DNA of 64,000 bases from Vibrio sp. ES.051 (lineage in GTDB: Bacteria; Pseudomonadota; Gammaproteobacteria; Enterobacterales; Vibrionaceae): positions 1,488,001 to 1,552,000 of the forward strand of contig NZ_PDJL01000004.1 in assembly GCF_002563795.1 (NCBI RefSeq), given 5' to 3'. Below are positions 1-7,683 of the stretch, one piece after another; the stretch's first letter is position 1, and the number at the start of each line of letters is the position of its first letter. The translations under genes were made by a program, and so were the position numbers. The notes under the pieces were generated by a model. That model was not told the origin of the DNA and did no database searches. It saw only the letters and a program-made list of their open reading frames with translations.

Positions 1-298
1 CAGCTGCAATACATAAGACTAGGTAAATTAACATAAAATAGACCGTTAATATTGCCACTTTCCAACGACTTATTGGCAATTCTTTAAATGTATTAACTGC
101 CTCTCGACCAGAAAAAAACATATAACCCACGGCACCGACGCTAAGTAAAATCATGAGGAAATATATCCCAAATTCACTTGTTTCGGGTTTATCGAGACCA
201 TTTCCAAGTAATGCTGCACCAACTAGCATCGCAACAGGAGAAACCAGACGTTTAATTGCCTGATCAATTGAATCCAAAATCTGCTTTACGTGTTCCAT
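1..298 (-). CDS. Small membrane protein, C-terminus beyond the window edge
   Basis: An open frame of 99 codons runs from ATG at 298 off the left edge. AGGA lies 6 bp before the start. Hydrophobic stretches at about residues 18-34, 43-60 and 80-98 predict at least three membrane helices. It is the gene of the 49th cassette, whose attC lies outside the window. I do not recognise the family. Confidence 0.7.
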   Translation of the reverse strand, partial: MEHVKQILDSIDQAIKRLVSPVAMLVGAALLGNGLDKPETSEFGIYFLMILLSVGAVGYMFFSGREAVNTFKELPISRWKVAILTVYFMLIYLVLCIAA

Positions 299-324
299 TG
301 ATTATCCTTATCCCTCAAACCGCA

Positions 325-445
325 TAACGCCTTGTTAAGGGGTGAGCAACGCAATACTGAAGCCACTGCATACCGCCGTAATCACTAAAACCAACGCATA
401 GTAAAAATGCCACGCGTTGCGAATCCCTCTTGAACAATTTGTTAG
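325..445 (-). repeat. attC site
   Basis: 121 bp. The arm box TTGTT pairs with AACAA. It follows the gene at 447-788. Confidence 0.93.
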
Positions 446-446
446 C

Positions 447-788
447 TTAAATTATGTAGCACCATGCCACACCACCCCAAAACATAATATTCAAAGTCCA
501 GACCATCACACTTTGAATAGGGAGCATATGAAAAACTAACTGTGGACATGCCCTAAGCTCTCTCAGCGAGAACAACATTTGAGGCTGGAAGTCCCAACTG
601 GTAGCTAAACGCAGACCTCTTTTAAAACGAGGATGATTCACCAAATATTCGGCGTAAGATGAGTAAATTGTCCACAAGCCGAAAAGACCAAACAGCTCAA
701 TTATTGAGATAACTTCCAAACTAAATGGCAATAATGAAGGTCCACCAATGAGTAAAATACCTGCAAATATCCATTTTTTACTTCTCAT
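447..788 (-). CDS. Cassette-encoded membrane protein, unknown family
   Basis: 113 aa, starting at ATG 788 with AGGA 6 bp upstream. Hydrophobic segments at about residues 6-22 and 25-44 and a C-terminal one at 92-112 suggest three membrane helices. Between them lies a basic, loop-like stretch (RFKRGLRLATSWDF). The stop falls just before attC 325-445, the normal cassette arrangement. There is no recognisable catalytic motif, and I cannot name the family. Confidence 0.7.
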   Translation of the reverse strand: MRSKKWIFAGILLIGGPSLLPFSLEVISIIELFGLFGLWTIYSSYAEYLVNHPRFKRGLRLATSWDFQPQMLFSLRELRACPQLVFHMLPIQSVMVWTLNIMFWGGVAWCYII

Positions 789-814
789 TACACATCCTTG
801 TTAATGATTTAAGC

Positions 815-935
815 TAACGCCGCGTTAAGTGGTGAACAACGCAACCACTCACCTAAAGCATTGTGCCGTAAACACTTAAGCACAAGCAAACTGAAAATGC
901 CAAGCGTTGTGAATCCGCCTTAAACGCTTTGTTAT
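815..935 (-). repeat. attC site
   Basis: 121 bp. The box GCGTT pairs with AACGC. It belongs to the cassette of 1012-1230; 76 bp without a gene separate that stop from this attC. Confidence 0.93.
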
Positions 936-1011
936 GACTATGGTATCTCAAATCACCACCAAGCAAGTCAAACACTGTCTTTAACAAGGAATTTTAGCAA
1001 TGTCTTTAGTT

Positions 1012-1230
1012 TCATTTTATGTCACCATTGTTGCTGTCTTTCCGCCTGTAATATACGCCCTGTAGCAGCATCAACGCCATACTGCCTAAGATGATTCCAC
1101 TAACTTGGAAACCAGAGAGATTAGAATCCTGAAGAGCTAGGTAAACCAAAATGCCTGTAATGGGCGTTAAGATGAATGAACGCCTCGCTTTTTCCTGAGT
1201 ACTAAGATTCCACCAAAACAGCTTCTTCAT
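1012..1230 (-). CDS. Small two-helix membrane protein
   Basis: 72 aa from ATG 1230, with AAGGA 9 bp upstream. A basic N-terminus (STQEKARR) precedes helices at about residues 18-35 and 40-59, and a charged tail (RRKDSNNGD) follows. This is the layout of a small inner-membrane protein with both ends in the cytoplasm. It is the only gene of its cassette. The family is not recognised. Confidence 0.65.
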   Translation of the reverse strand: MKKLFWWNLSTQEKARRSFILTPITGILVYLALQDSNLSGFQVSGIILGSMALMLLQGVYYRRKDSNNGDIK

Positions 1231-1261
1231 ATGTAAAAATCCTTTTCATTCGAGATAGTCA

Positions 1262-1382
1262 TAACGCCCAATTAAGGTGTGAGGCACGCAATACCGATGT
1301 TGCCGCATACCACCTTAACCACTAAAACCAACGCATAATAAAAATGCCACGCGTGTCGAATCACTCTTAAATTGTTTGTTAG
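1262..1382 (-). repeat. attC site
   Basis: 121 bp. The box CAATT pairs with AATTG. It belongs to the non-coding cassette 1383-1809. Confidence 0.93.
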
Positions 1383-1809
1383 TACGCTACTCCAAAACCT
1401 TTGGCACACCCCAAAGTGTTGAAATATAGCACGAAACTTTTGGCTAAAAACACTGAAGCTAAACGGACAGTCGCCAAACTCGAACCCACTCTCAAAACGC
1501 AAGTTGGTGAGAAGAAAAACACACAAAACTGCCTAACTTTCACCGCATTCAAATTAGCAAAGAATTCGATCATCGGACTTGAACAACCACGCCAACGAGT
1601 CGAATTTACGATGAAAAACTAACCATAAAAAAGAAGCCGCGCCAAAGAAATAGCCTGTGAGTGAGAAACCGTAAACGGTGAAATAAACGCAAGCACTCCA
1701 CATATAGTGCCACCGGAAAGAACGTGAAAGGCACATTTGTTCAGGTGTAAAGCTAGAAAGAAAAACCGATAAACACCGAAATTTATGACTTTTGATGCCA
1801 ACCCAGTAC
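1383..1809 (-). other. Cassette without a convincing gene, family X copy 1
   Basis: About 427 bp with no Shine-Dalgarno-led gene. It is nearly the same as 29337-29762. A 60-codon hydrophobic minus-strand frame (1554-1736) is open in both copies, but the differences I checked within it change amino acids (F to V, G to V). A second frame (1619-1801, TTG start, containing LSGGT and ending ISLARLLFYG) is broken at its 5' end in the other copy by a 1-bp deletion. A related cassette at 12149-12575 encodes a similar LSGGT...SLVRFLFLGS ending. It may be an RNA, a small hydrophobic peptide or decaying sequence. Confidence 0.6.
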
Positions 1810-1901
1810 TAACGCCGCATTAAGGTGTGAGCGGCGCTTGGCTATACTTGAGCGAAGCGAAACTGCCAAGCGTTGTGAATCACTCTTAAATGCTTTGTTA
1901 T
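1810..1901 (-). repeat. attC site, short subtype
   Basis: 92 bp. The box GCATT pairs with AATGC. The centre is the short arm CTTGGC-loop-GCCAAG with loop core ACTTGAGCGAAGCGAAA, unlike the usual long centre. It follows 1904-2851. Confidence 0.92.
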
Positions 1902-1903
1902 GT

Positions 1904-2851
1904 TTATGCCCCAAAGTAGCACCAAAAGTAGTTCCACCAATATTCAATTAACTCTATTTTGTCTACTAGCGAGAGTGTTGTTGCAATTGCTAGAACAAAT
2001 GTTAACCACGCAACAGATCTTTGTGTCTTAGTTTGAGATGACTGAAGTTCAAATAAACTTGCATCCTTTTTGTAGCTTTCTTTAGTTTCTGTGAAGAAAT
2101 TAATTCCTTTTCCTGTAACTTTGATCCTTTCATTTGGTCGGTCTTTATTTATGATTTTAAACTCACCAGATTCAACACATGATTCCACAACCAAATTGAC
2201 TGATGACGAAATCGCAGACCTTGAAATTACACCTTTATATTCTTTATTCGGGTACAATAGATCTACGAGGTCTTTCCTATCAAATGAGCCATAATTGACA
2301 AAATAATCGTTGCTAAAAATAGCTTGGAATATTTCATACTTGGACTTCACAACATCTACAGGTCTAACTTTATTGAATAGTTTATTTTTAATAACTTTCA
2401 GCTTACTTTTCAGTATTGAAAAATAAAAAATTCCCAACTTTCGATATAAGAAATATTTAAACAATTTTATAGTCGAATACGTATTGTCATGATCTGACCA
2501 GTTGTTCAACACGATACCAATTGATACTTTTATAAAAGCAAGGTGATCATAAGAAAGTAAGCATTCCTTCTCAGGGATTGAGCCTGAGTCTTTTCCTGTA
2601 AGTAATCGAACCCCTCCCCTGACTGTTGAACTTGATGGAATAAATCTGAGCTTTACATTTGAGTACTTGACCAAATCCTCTCTGATAAATTGGTAACTTT
2701 CTAGTCGAGTATCATTTGCAATAAAAAGTTCAACGCGATAACGCGGTAAGAACCTAAATTTATCCGATTCATCATCTAAATGCTTTGCAAAGTATGAAAT
2801 TAGATAATATCTAATTAAGCTTCTGATACTATTTAACTTTTTTATGTACAA
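1904..2851 (-). CDS. Unknown 315-aa protein with a C-terminal membrane anchor
   Basis: The frame opens at a TTG (2851) with GAGG 11 bp upstream; no better ATG is near. The long soluble part is basic and rich in Lys, Phe and Tyr. A C-terminal hydrophobic segment at about residues 280-300 (WLTFVLAIATTLSLV) is followed by a short aromatic tail, so the protein is probably tail-anchored with its bulk in the cytoplasm. AT content is higher than in the core genes, as is usual for cassettes. I do not recognise a domain, and its job is unknown. Confidence 0.7.
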   Translation of the reverse strand: MYIKKLNSIRSLIRYYLISYFAKHLDDESDKFRFLPRYRVELFIANDTRLESYQFIREDLVKYSNVKLRFIPSSSTVRGGVRLLTGKDSGSIPEKECLLSYDHLAFIKVSIGIVLNNWSDHDNTYSTIKLFKYFLYRKLGIFYFSILKSKLKVIKNKLFNKVRPVDVVKSKYEIFQAIFSNDYFVNYGSFDRKDLVDLLYPNKEYKGVISRSAISSSVNLVVESCVESGEFKIINKDRPNERIKVTGKGINFFTETKESYKKDASLFELQSSQTKTQRSVAWLTFVLAIATTLSLVDKIELIEYWWNYFWCYFGA

Positions 2852-2875
2852 CTCGAAACTTTCCTCTTATAAACA

Positions 2876-2997
2876 TAACGCTGCGTTAAGTAGTGAGCAA
2901 CATTGCCACCTAACCTAACCCATTGTGCTATAAACACTAAATTCAAAGAAAACCCAAAATGCCTAGCGTTGCGAATCTGCCTTAAACGCTTTGTTAT
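2876..2997 (-). repeat. attC site
   Basis: 122 bp. The box GCGTT pairs with AACGC. It follows 3003-3464. Confidence 0.93.
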
Positions 2998-3002
2998 ACA
3001 AA

Positions 3003-3464
3003 TTATTCACCTGACTTTACCTTTTTCCATTCGTCTTTGACTATAAAACTACATTGCTCAATAGAATCGAAGCACATTTGGGACATTTTTGTATAGTTGA
3101 ATAGACCGCCTCGAATATGTTGCAACAATTCCTTGTTCATCTGATCGATATTGTCCATCAAATCTATATGTAGCTGCTCATCCATATTTAGGTGCAGCCT
3201 TACTAAGTTACTTTTTCTTAAGATTTCTTTGTGCAGCGCTAATACTTCATTTCGTTGTAGCTCACCATCAATTGAAGCATTTGGCAGATATTGAAAGTCA
3301 CTCATAAGCTCAGAAACTTGTTCTCTTAGACTAATAATCCAGTCTTGCCTATTCTTAGACACTACTGAAGACTTAATCTGCTTTTTAGCAATTAAAATCG
3401 ACACTGTTGGCCCCACAATGACTGCAATTAAAGCTGTGACTGCACTTATTGTCTCAATATTCAA
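3003..3464 (-). CDS. Membrane-anchored helical protein, unknown function
   Basis: 153 aa from TTG 3464, which has AGGAG 7 bp upstream. One N-terminal membrane helix (about residues 7-26, AVTALIAVIVGPTVSILIA) is followed by a basic stretch and a long, mostly helical cytoplasmic part beginning KNRQDWIISLREQVSEL. Several other cassettes here encode the same architecture (4993-5667, 9160-9789, 24984-25496, 30472-31092), though I see little sequence identity between them. No enzymatic motif is visible. Confidence 0.7.
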   Translation of the reverse strand: MNIETISAVTALIAVIVGPTVSILIAKKQIKSSVVSKNRQDWIISLREQVSELMSDFQYLPNASIDGELQRNEVLALHKEILRKSNLVRLHLNMDEQLHIDLMDNIDQMNKELLQHIRGGLFNYTKMSQMCFDSIEQCSFIVKDEWKKVKSGE

Positions 3465-3484
3465 TGAAAATCTCCTATTTGTTA

Positions 3485-3607
3485 TAACGCCGCGTTAAGT
3501 GGTGAGCAACTCCAACCACCCTACCTAAACCATTGTGACATAATCACTTAACTTAAAATAAACCGAAATCGCCAAGCGTTGCGAATCCGTCTTAAACGCT
3601 TTGTTAT
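3485..3607 (-). repeat. attC site
   Basis: 123 bp. The box GCGTT pairs with AACGC. Its first bases supply the stop codon of 3604-3984. Confidence 0.93.
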
Positions 3608-3984
3608 GAGCGTGGTTCAGCTAGGTGCTCTATGCCCAATTCTCGTTGCTTGCGCTTACTTAAACCACTCGCGACAATTCGGTATGATTCCGATAAATAA
3701 TACTTTAGGTCATCGTCTAATTTGCCTGAAGTCTCAACTTGCTGTATCCACTTCATTCCACGACTAGCAAAATATGGAGCCGGTTTATAACCTTCACAAT
3801 CACTTAGAAAGTCGAAATTTAAGTTGGAGGTTTTAAACGTGAATGCAGCTTGAGAACCATCGCTCCAACCTCCTATGGCAAAAACTTTACCACCAACCTT
3901 CCATACATCGGAATTACCCCATTGAACGACGTGACTCGTTCCGGCAAAAGATCCGCAAAAATGGTTAAATTCTTCGTAATTCAT
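3604..3984 (-). CDS. MmcQ/YjbR family protein
   Basis: 126 aa from ATG 3984, with AGGGA 7 bp upstream. The order FNHFCGSFAGTSHVVQWGNSDVWKVGGKVFA near the N-terminus (residues 6-36, quoted here in outline), then a GMKWIQ segment and a C-terminal helix (YYLSESYRIVASGLSKR), matches the compact MmcQ/YjbR fold. That fold is called DNA-binding by structural analogy only. The length is typical. The stop codon overlaps the attC. It is a single-gene cassette, and no biological role can be inferred. Confidence 0.85.
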   Translation of the reverse strand: MNYEEFNHFCGSFAGTSHVVQWGNSDVWKVGGKVFAIGGWSDGSQAAFTFKTSNLNFDFLSDCEGYKPAPYFASRGMKWIQQVETSGKLDDDLKYYLSESYRIVASGLSKRKQRELGIEHLAEPRS

Positions 3985-4005
3985 ACTGATTTCCCTATTA
4001 GCTCA

Positions 4006-4096
4006 TAACGCTGCGTTAAGGTGTGACAAGCGTTTGCCATACTTGAGCGAAGCGAAACCGGCAAGCGTTTGGAATCACCCTTAAACGCTTTGTTAG
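4006..4096 (-). repeat. attC site, short subtype
   Basis: 91 bp. The box GCGTT pairs with AACGC. The centre holds the ATACTTGAGCGAAGCGAAA loop between TTGCC and GGCAA. It follows 4110-4406. Confidence 0.92.
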
Positions 4097-4109
4097 CTGC
4101 GTTCTCAAA

Positions 4110-4406
4110 TTAGACCGTGTAATCAAATACGACGATATCTTCAAGCAACGGCCTAAACACTTGCTTCAACTTCTCATGTTCGACATGCGGAAGATAGTTT
4201 TGGCGCCCAGTTTCATCTGCGAAAGTCATTAAAACTGAATGCGTATAACCTTTACTTTTACCTTCGGGGCTATCATTAATACCCCACTCTACCGATTCGA
4301 CACCCGCTACTTTCTCAGGCATAGATTCAAATAAACCTTTAAGTTTGTCTATTTCTGAGACCGACGATGCGTCTTTAAATTTTATTAGTAAGATATGTCT
4401 AATCAT
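4110..4406 (-). CDS. Dabb family (stress-responsive A/B barrel) protein
   Basis: 98 aa from ATG 4406, with a GA-rich Shine-Dalgarno (GGGAGAAG). It begins MIRHILLIKFK, the usual first strand with its conserved His. The motifs VESVEWGINDSPEG, THSVLMTF and YLPHVEHEKL follow in the order seen in Dabb-domain proteins, ending VVFDYTV. These are dimeric ferredoxin-like barrels; substrate and role vary and cannot be read here. The whole protein is a single Dabb domain. Confidence 0.9.
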   Translation of the reverse strand: MIRHILLIKFKDASSVSEIDKLKGLFESMPEKVAGVESVEWGINDSPEGKSKGYTHSVLMTFADETGRQNYLPHVEHEKLKQVFRPLLEDIVVFDYTV

Positions 4407-4424
4407 TCTCTTCTCCCTAGCAGC

Positions 4425-4546
4425 TAACGCCGCGTTAAGTAGTGAGCAACATTGCCACCTAACCTAAACCATTGTGCCGTAAACACTAAATTCAAAGCAA
4501 ACCAAAAATGCCGAGCGTTGCGAATCTGCCTTAAACGCTTTGTTAG
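4425..4546 (-). repeat. attC site
   Basis: 122 bp. The box GCGTT pairs with AACGC. It belongs to the non-coding cassette 4547-4899. Confidence 0.93.
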
Positions 4547-4899
4547 TTGCCATTCTAAACCTTTGATTTCCAGTTTATTTCCACCTTTGCCAACGCCGTT
4601 TTTCAGCGCTTTGACAACTCAAATCAGGCGCAGTTTTAAAGCGCCTGCCACTGAAACCACTTGGAACTGACAACGCCGCAGAAAACTGGCCAAAAGCACC
4701 AAAAAGACCTTTTGGACAGTCAATGCCACAAAGCTGACTGTCCACGAGTAAATGAGCGTCTGAAACAGCAAAACAAAACCACAACGCTAAAAATCGAACA
4801 CAATTTCAGCAAACCACACTCAGCAACAAAAAGGAGTAAAATTGCACGATGCATTAGCCCAAAACTTTCTGATTTAGCTGCGTTTTTCCCACTGGCAAC
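4547..4899 (-). other. Non-coding cassette, family 1 copy 1
   Basis: 353 bp shared, with variation, by five cassettes in this window (also 13977-14320, 19535-19887, 24040-24383, 24506-24857). The most constant parts are a perfect 7-bp stem CAGGCGC/GCGCCTG (here 4625-4647), the CTTTTGG block, and both ends. A minus-strand frame of 69 codons at 4575-4784 has a counterpart in the 19535 copy, but stops interrupt it in the other three. An RNA function or a non-functional filler fits better than a protein. Confidence 0.7.
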
Positions 4900-5021
4900 T
4901 AACGCCGCATTAAGGTGTGAGTAACGCGACCACGAAACTTAACCATACCACTGTAAACACTGAACCCAAAGACGAAGCAAAAATGCCAAGCGTTAGGAAT
5001 CACTCTTAAATGCTTTGTTAG
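4900..5021 (-). repeat. attC site
   Basis: 122 bp. The box GCATT pairs with AATGC. The frame of 4993-5667 runs 29 bp into it. Confidence 0.93.
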
Positions 5022-5667
5022 GCTTTTTGTAGATGACGCCGTAGGTTTTTGTAATATATTTTAGTAAGTTACCATAATTTTCATTGATGTGCTCTTCGAT
5101 ATTTTCTGCCGTTATGGCTAATGAATTTTCAACACTTTTAGCTACCATTGGGTTTTCCCAGTTCATATGTGAGCTACCCAAAGTCATAGCGAATGCTTGC
5201 ATTCTGTCATGTTGCCAAACAATGTAATTACATGCGTTAATGCAATCTTCGAAACCAATCGGTTGATGAAGTTGGATGCGAACAAGCAAAGATTTTATAC
5301 GACTCGAATTCTGACCACATGGCTCAAGAGCCGCAATTAACTGTTTTGATAAGTCATTGCCAAACTCATTTATTACATAAACGACCTCAGGATGAGGGAG
5401 TGACTTGTCTAGTTCAATGTAGTCTTTATGTGACTCAAACCGAATATGGCTAAATTTTACAATCTGTGCAGGTACTACAGAATGACGAATAAATTCATTT
5501 ACTTCAGTAACTAACTCATCAAACAAAGCGTTTACTTGCGCTGATTTTTGCTGAATTTTCCATGAAGAAAGAGCACAATAAGCAACAACAACAGTAAGTA
5601 GCCCCGAACCAGCTTGTACGATCCCACTCCAGTCCCATTTTGAAATCACCAACCAGATATCTTGCAT
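4993..5667 (-). CDS. Membrane-anchored protein of unknown function
   Basis: 224 aa from ATG 5667, preceded by AGGAG at 4 bp; codons further upstream lie in the neighbouring attC and are not used. One N-terminal membrane helix (about residues 13-30, IVQAGSGLLTVVVAYCALSS) is followed by WKIQQKSAQVNALFDELVTEV and a long helical domain, the same plan as 3003-3464. The last eight residues, NKAFKSDS, are encoded by the attC itself, a common accident when a cassette gene has no stop before its attC. No known domain is seen. Confidence 0.7.
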   Translation of the reverse strand: MQDIWLVISKWDWSGIVQAGSGLLTVVVAYCALSSWKIQQKSAQVNALFDELVTEVNEFIRHSVVPAQIVKFSHIRFESHKDYIELDKSLPHPEVVYVINEFGNDLSKQLIAALEPCGQNSSRIKSLLVRIQLHQPIGFEDCINACNYIVWQHDRMQAFAMTLGSSHMNWENPMVAKSVENSLAITAENIEEHINENYGNLLKYITKTYGVIYKKPNKAFKSDS

Positions 5668-5682
5668 ATTTCTCCTAAAGCC

Positions 5683-5803
5683 TAACGCCCTGTTAAGGTG
5701 TGAGCAACGCAATACCGAAGCTCCCGCATACCACCTTAAACACCAAACGCAACGCATAGTGAAAATGCCACGCGTTGCGAATCACTCTTAAACAGTTTGT
5801 TAG
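5683..5803 (-). repeat. attC site
   Basis: 121 bp. The box CTGTT pairs with AACAG. Its first bases hold the stop of 5800-6357. Confidence 0.93.
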
Positions 5804-6357
5804 CTTGTAAGTGGAATGTGGAGCATACGTGAATCTGACACAATGAGATCGTATCGTTGAATGAACTGATCAAATTTTGATGGATCGTCACTGTATGATT
5901 GAATCCACTTATTACAAGCCTGACCAAACTCATGTATTAATGCTCGATAGTCATAATACTTAGCATTTTCTTCCAACAACTCAACTTCCGGAGGAATACT
6001 GCCGACATAAGCAACCAAGCGTTTTATGCTACCTTTTTGGACTTGCCTTGAATCCAAGTTACTCATGTGTAAGAGTGAATTTCGATGCTCCCAAAGCTCT
6101 CTAGGAGTAACCTCGACTGATGTTAAGTCAGCATACTCATTTAACCATTTAACAAACGGGGTATCTTCACCTCTAGAGCTTTCGCCAAACTCGATATAGC
6201 CAATCGAGTCAACAGCTACAAGCATAAGCTTAATGCTAGAAACATAATGTCCTGCTTGATATAAGACTCTGAAAGGTTGAAAGAAGTCATCGTTTATTAG
6301 TTCTGTAAAACGAAAACCTTTTTCTGTTATGTATTTATCACGCCAATCTACAGTCAT
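5800..6357 (-). CDS. HEPN-like protein, candidate RNase toxin or defence factor
   Basis: 185 aa from ATG 6357, with AGGAG 5 bp upstream. The protein looks all-helical. A segment LYQAGHYVSSIKLMLVAVDSIG (residues 32-53, quoted in outline) precedes HRNSLLH at 91-97, giving R92-x4-H97, the catalytic signature of HEPN nucleases. The spacing from an early helix with a polar residue to the R-x4-H helix fits the fold. HEPN proteins act in toxin-antitoxin, abortive-infection and CRISPR-linked systems. No partner gene shares the cassette. The motif is short, so the assignment is an inference. Confidence 0.6.
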   Translation of the reverse strand: MTVDWRDKYITEKGFRFTELINDDFFQPFRVLYQAGHYVSSIKLMLVAVDSIGYIEFGESSRGEDTPFVKWLNEYADLTSVEVTPRELWEHRNSLLHMSNLDSRQVQKGSIKRLVAYVGSIPPEVELLEENAKYYDYRALIHEFGQACNKWIQSYSDDPSKFDQFIQRYDLIVSDSRMLHIPLTS

Positions 6358-6373
6358 TTGTTCTCCTACAAGC

Positions 6374-6494
6374 TAACGCCCTGTTAAGGTGTGAGCAACG
6401 CAATACCGAAACTCCTGCATACCACCTTAAACACCAAACACAACGCATAGTGAAAATGCCAAGCGTTGCGAATCACTCTTAAACAGATTGTTAT
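6374..6494 (-). repeat. attC site
   Basis: 121 bp. The box CTGTT pairs with AACAG. It holds the stop of 6491-7018. Confidence 0.93.
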
Positions 6495-7018
6495 GCCTTA
6501 TACTCCAACAGTTTTTCGATACCTTTTTTGGAGCCTTTAACTGGGTACTTTTTACCTAATACGTCCGTTAAAAAATATTTTTTAAATAACAAGCCATCAT
6601 GATTAACTGCATATAACTTTGCAAAATCATCATGCTTAATTCGATACTCGTAAATATCTCCATCATCCAGTCTCACTGCGACATCATGGACAAAGCCGCT
6701 AGATACGACCGACGGTAATCCATGCTCATCAAATACTATTGGTTCATCTTTCAGCGACCAAGAGCTTGATGATTTCCTTGAAATATAACCACAAAGATCA
6801 GATAGAAATATTGCTCTTTTTCCAGTGTTAACAGCATATATGCGTAAAAATGGGGGCGGATTATCTAAGTTCTCAGATTGATCTTTGGAGTAGTCATATA
6901 CTACCTTGCAGAAAACTTTTACCCGACTTCTATCTCGATAAATTGCATACCCACTCACAAGTAAACTGATAACGGAAATCACCAAAGCAGACCAAGTTAC
7001 AACACTTTCCAAATTCAT
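6491..7018 (-). CDS. Single-pass membrane protein of unknown function
   Basis: 175 aa from ATG 7018, with AGAGGAA close upstream. One N-terminal membrane helix (about residues 8-26, TWSALVISVISLLVSGYAI) leads into RDRSRVKVFCKVVYDYS and a mainly beta soluble part with LRIYAVNTGKRAIFLSDLCGY. The positive-inside rule (RDRSR after the helix) puts that domain in the cytoplasm. The pattern of a helix then a beta-sandwich-like domain is common among uncharacterised Vibrio proteins; I know no function for it. Confidence 0.7.
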   Translation of the reverse strand: MNLESVVTWSALVISVISLLVSGYAIYRDRSRVKVFCKVVYDYSKDQSENLDNPPPFLRIYAVNTGKRAIFLSDLCGYISRKSSSSWSLKDEPIVFDEHGLPSVVSSGFVHDVAVRLDDGDIYEYRIKHDDFAKLYAVNHDGLLFKKYFLTDVLGKKYPVKGSKKGIEKLLEYKA

Positions 7019-7034
7019 TTATTCCTCTAAGGCA

Positions 7035-7155
7035 TAACGCCCTGTTAAGGTGTGAGCAACGCAATACCGAAGCATCTGCAAACCACCTTACACAATAAAC
7101 GCAACGCATAGTAAAAATGCCATGCGTTGCGAATCACTCTTAAACAGTTTGTTAG
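7035..7155 (-). repeat. attC site
   Basis: 121 bp. The box CTGTT pairs with AACAG. It follows 7157-7462. Confidence 0.93.
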
Positions 7156-7156
7156 G

Positions 7157-7462
7157 CTAAAACTCCGGCAAGTTTTCTAAGTTGTCTTCCTCTTTGCTAT
7201 TATCAGTAGTTTTGAGGTAACTAATTCCATTAACCTTGATCACAAAAACCTTTTGACCCTTGCTGTACTTGCCTTGGTTATTTTTGTAGATAGTTACAAA
7301 TGTAGTTCCTTTTTCGATGGCATCAACTATAGCCTGCCTAGTATACGAAGCCCCTTCACCAACATTTTCGCCTTTGTCCTCATGCGCATATAGATGTGTT
7401 ATGTGAGTGTGCTCAGGGTTATATCTTACTGCTGAAATTAAGTAGTCGGCCCATTTAGCCAT
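7157..7462 (-). CDS. DUF3892 family protein
   Basis: 101 aa from ATG 7462, with GAGG 7 bp upstream. The order YLISAVRYN, SYTRQAIVDAIEKG, FVTIY, GQKVFVIKVNGISYLKTT and a DNLENLPEF tail follows the DUF3892 pattern closely, from the opening I(S/T)AVRY motif to the terminal DNL..LP.F. The family is small, soluble and uncharacterised. It is a single-gene cassette, so context gives no functional hint. Confidence 0.85.
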   Translation of the reverse strand: MAKWADYLISAVRYNPEHTHITHLYAHEDKGENVGEGASYTRQAIVDAIEKGTTFVTIYKNNQGKYSKGQKVFVIKVNGISYLKTTDNSKEEDNLENLPEF

Positions 7463-7558
7463 ATTTAGTCCTCGTTTGTGTATGGATCTAAACTGTAACT
7501 AACTTAACTGACAAAAAGTATGAACAAGCACACATAAAGATGAACGCATTCTTTAGCC

Positions 7559-7681
7559 TAACGCCGCATTAAGTGGTGAGCAACGCCTACCACCCGACCT
7601 AAACCATTGTGCCGTAAACACTAAATTCAAAGCAAACCGAAAATACCGAGCGTTGGGAATCCGTCTTAAATGCTTTGTTAT
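7559..7681 (-). repeat. attC site
   Basis: 123 bp. The box GCATT pairs with AATGC. It follows 7684-7944. Confidence 0.93.
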
Positions 7682-7683
7682 AA

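Noticed and set aside
4575..4784. Minus-strand frame in family 1 copy 1, shared with copy 3
   Set aside because: Three of five copies stop it. It is recorded as a possibility in the cassette entries, not as a gene.
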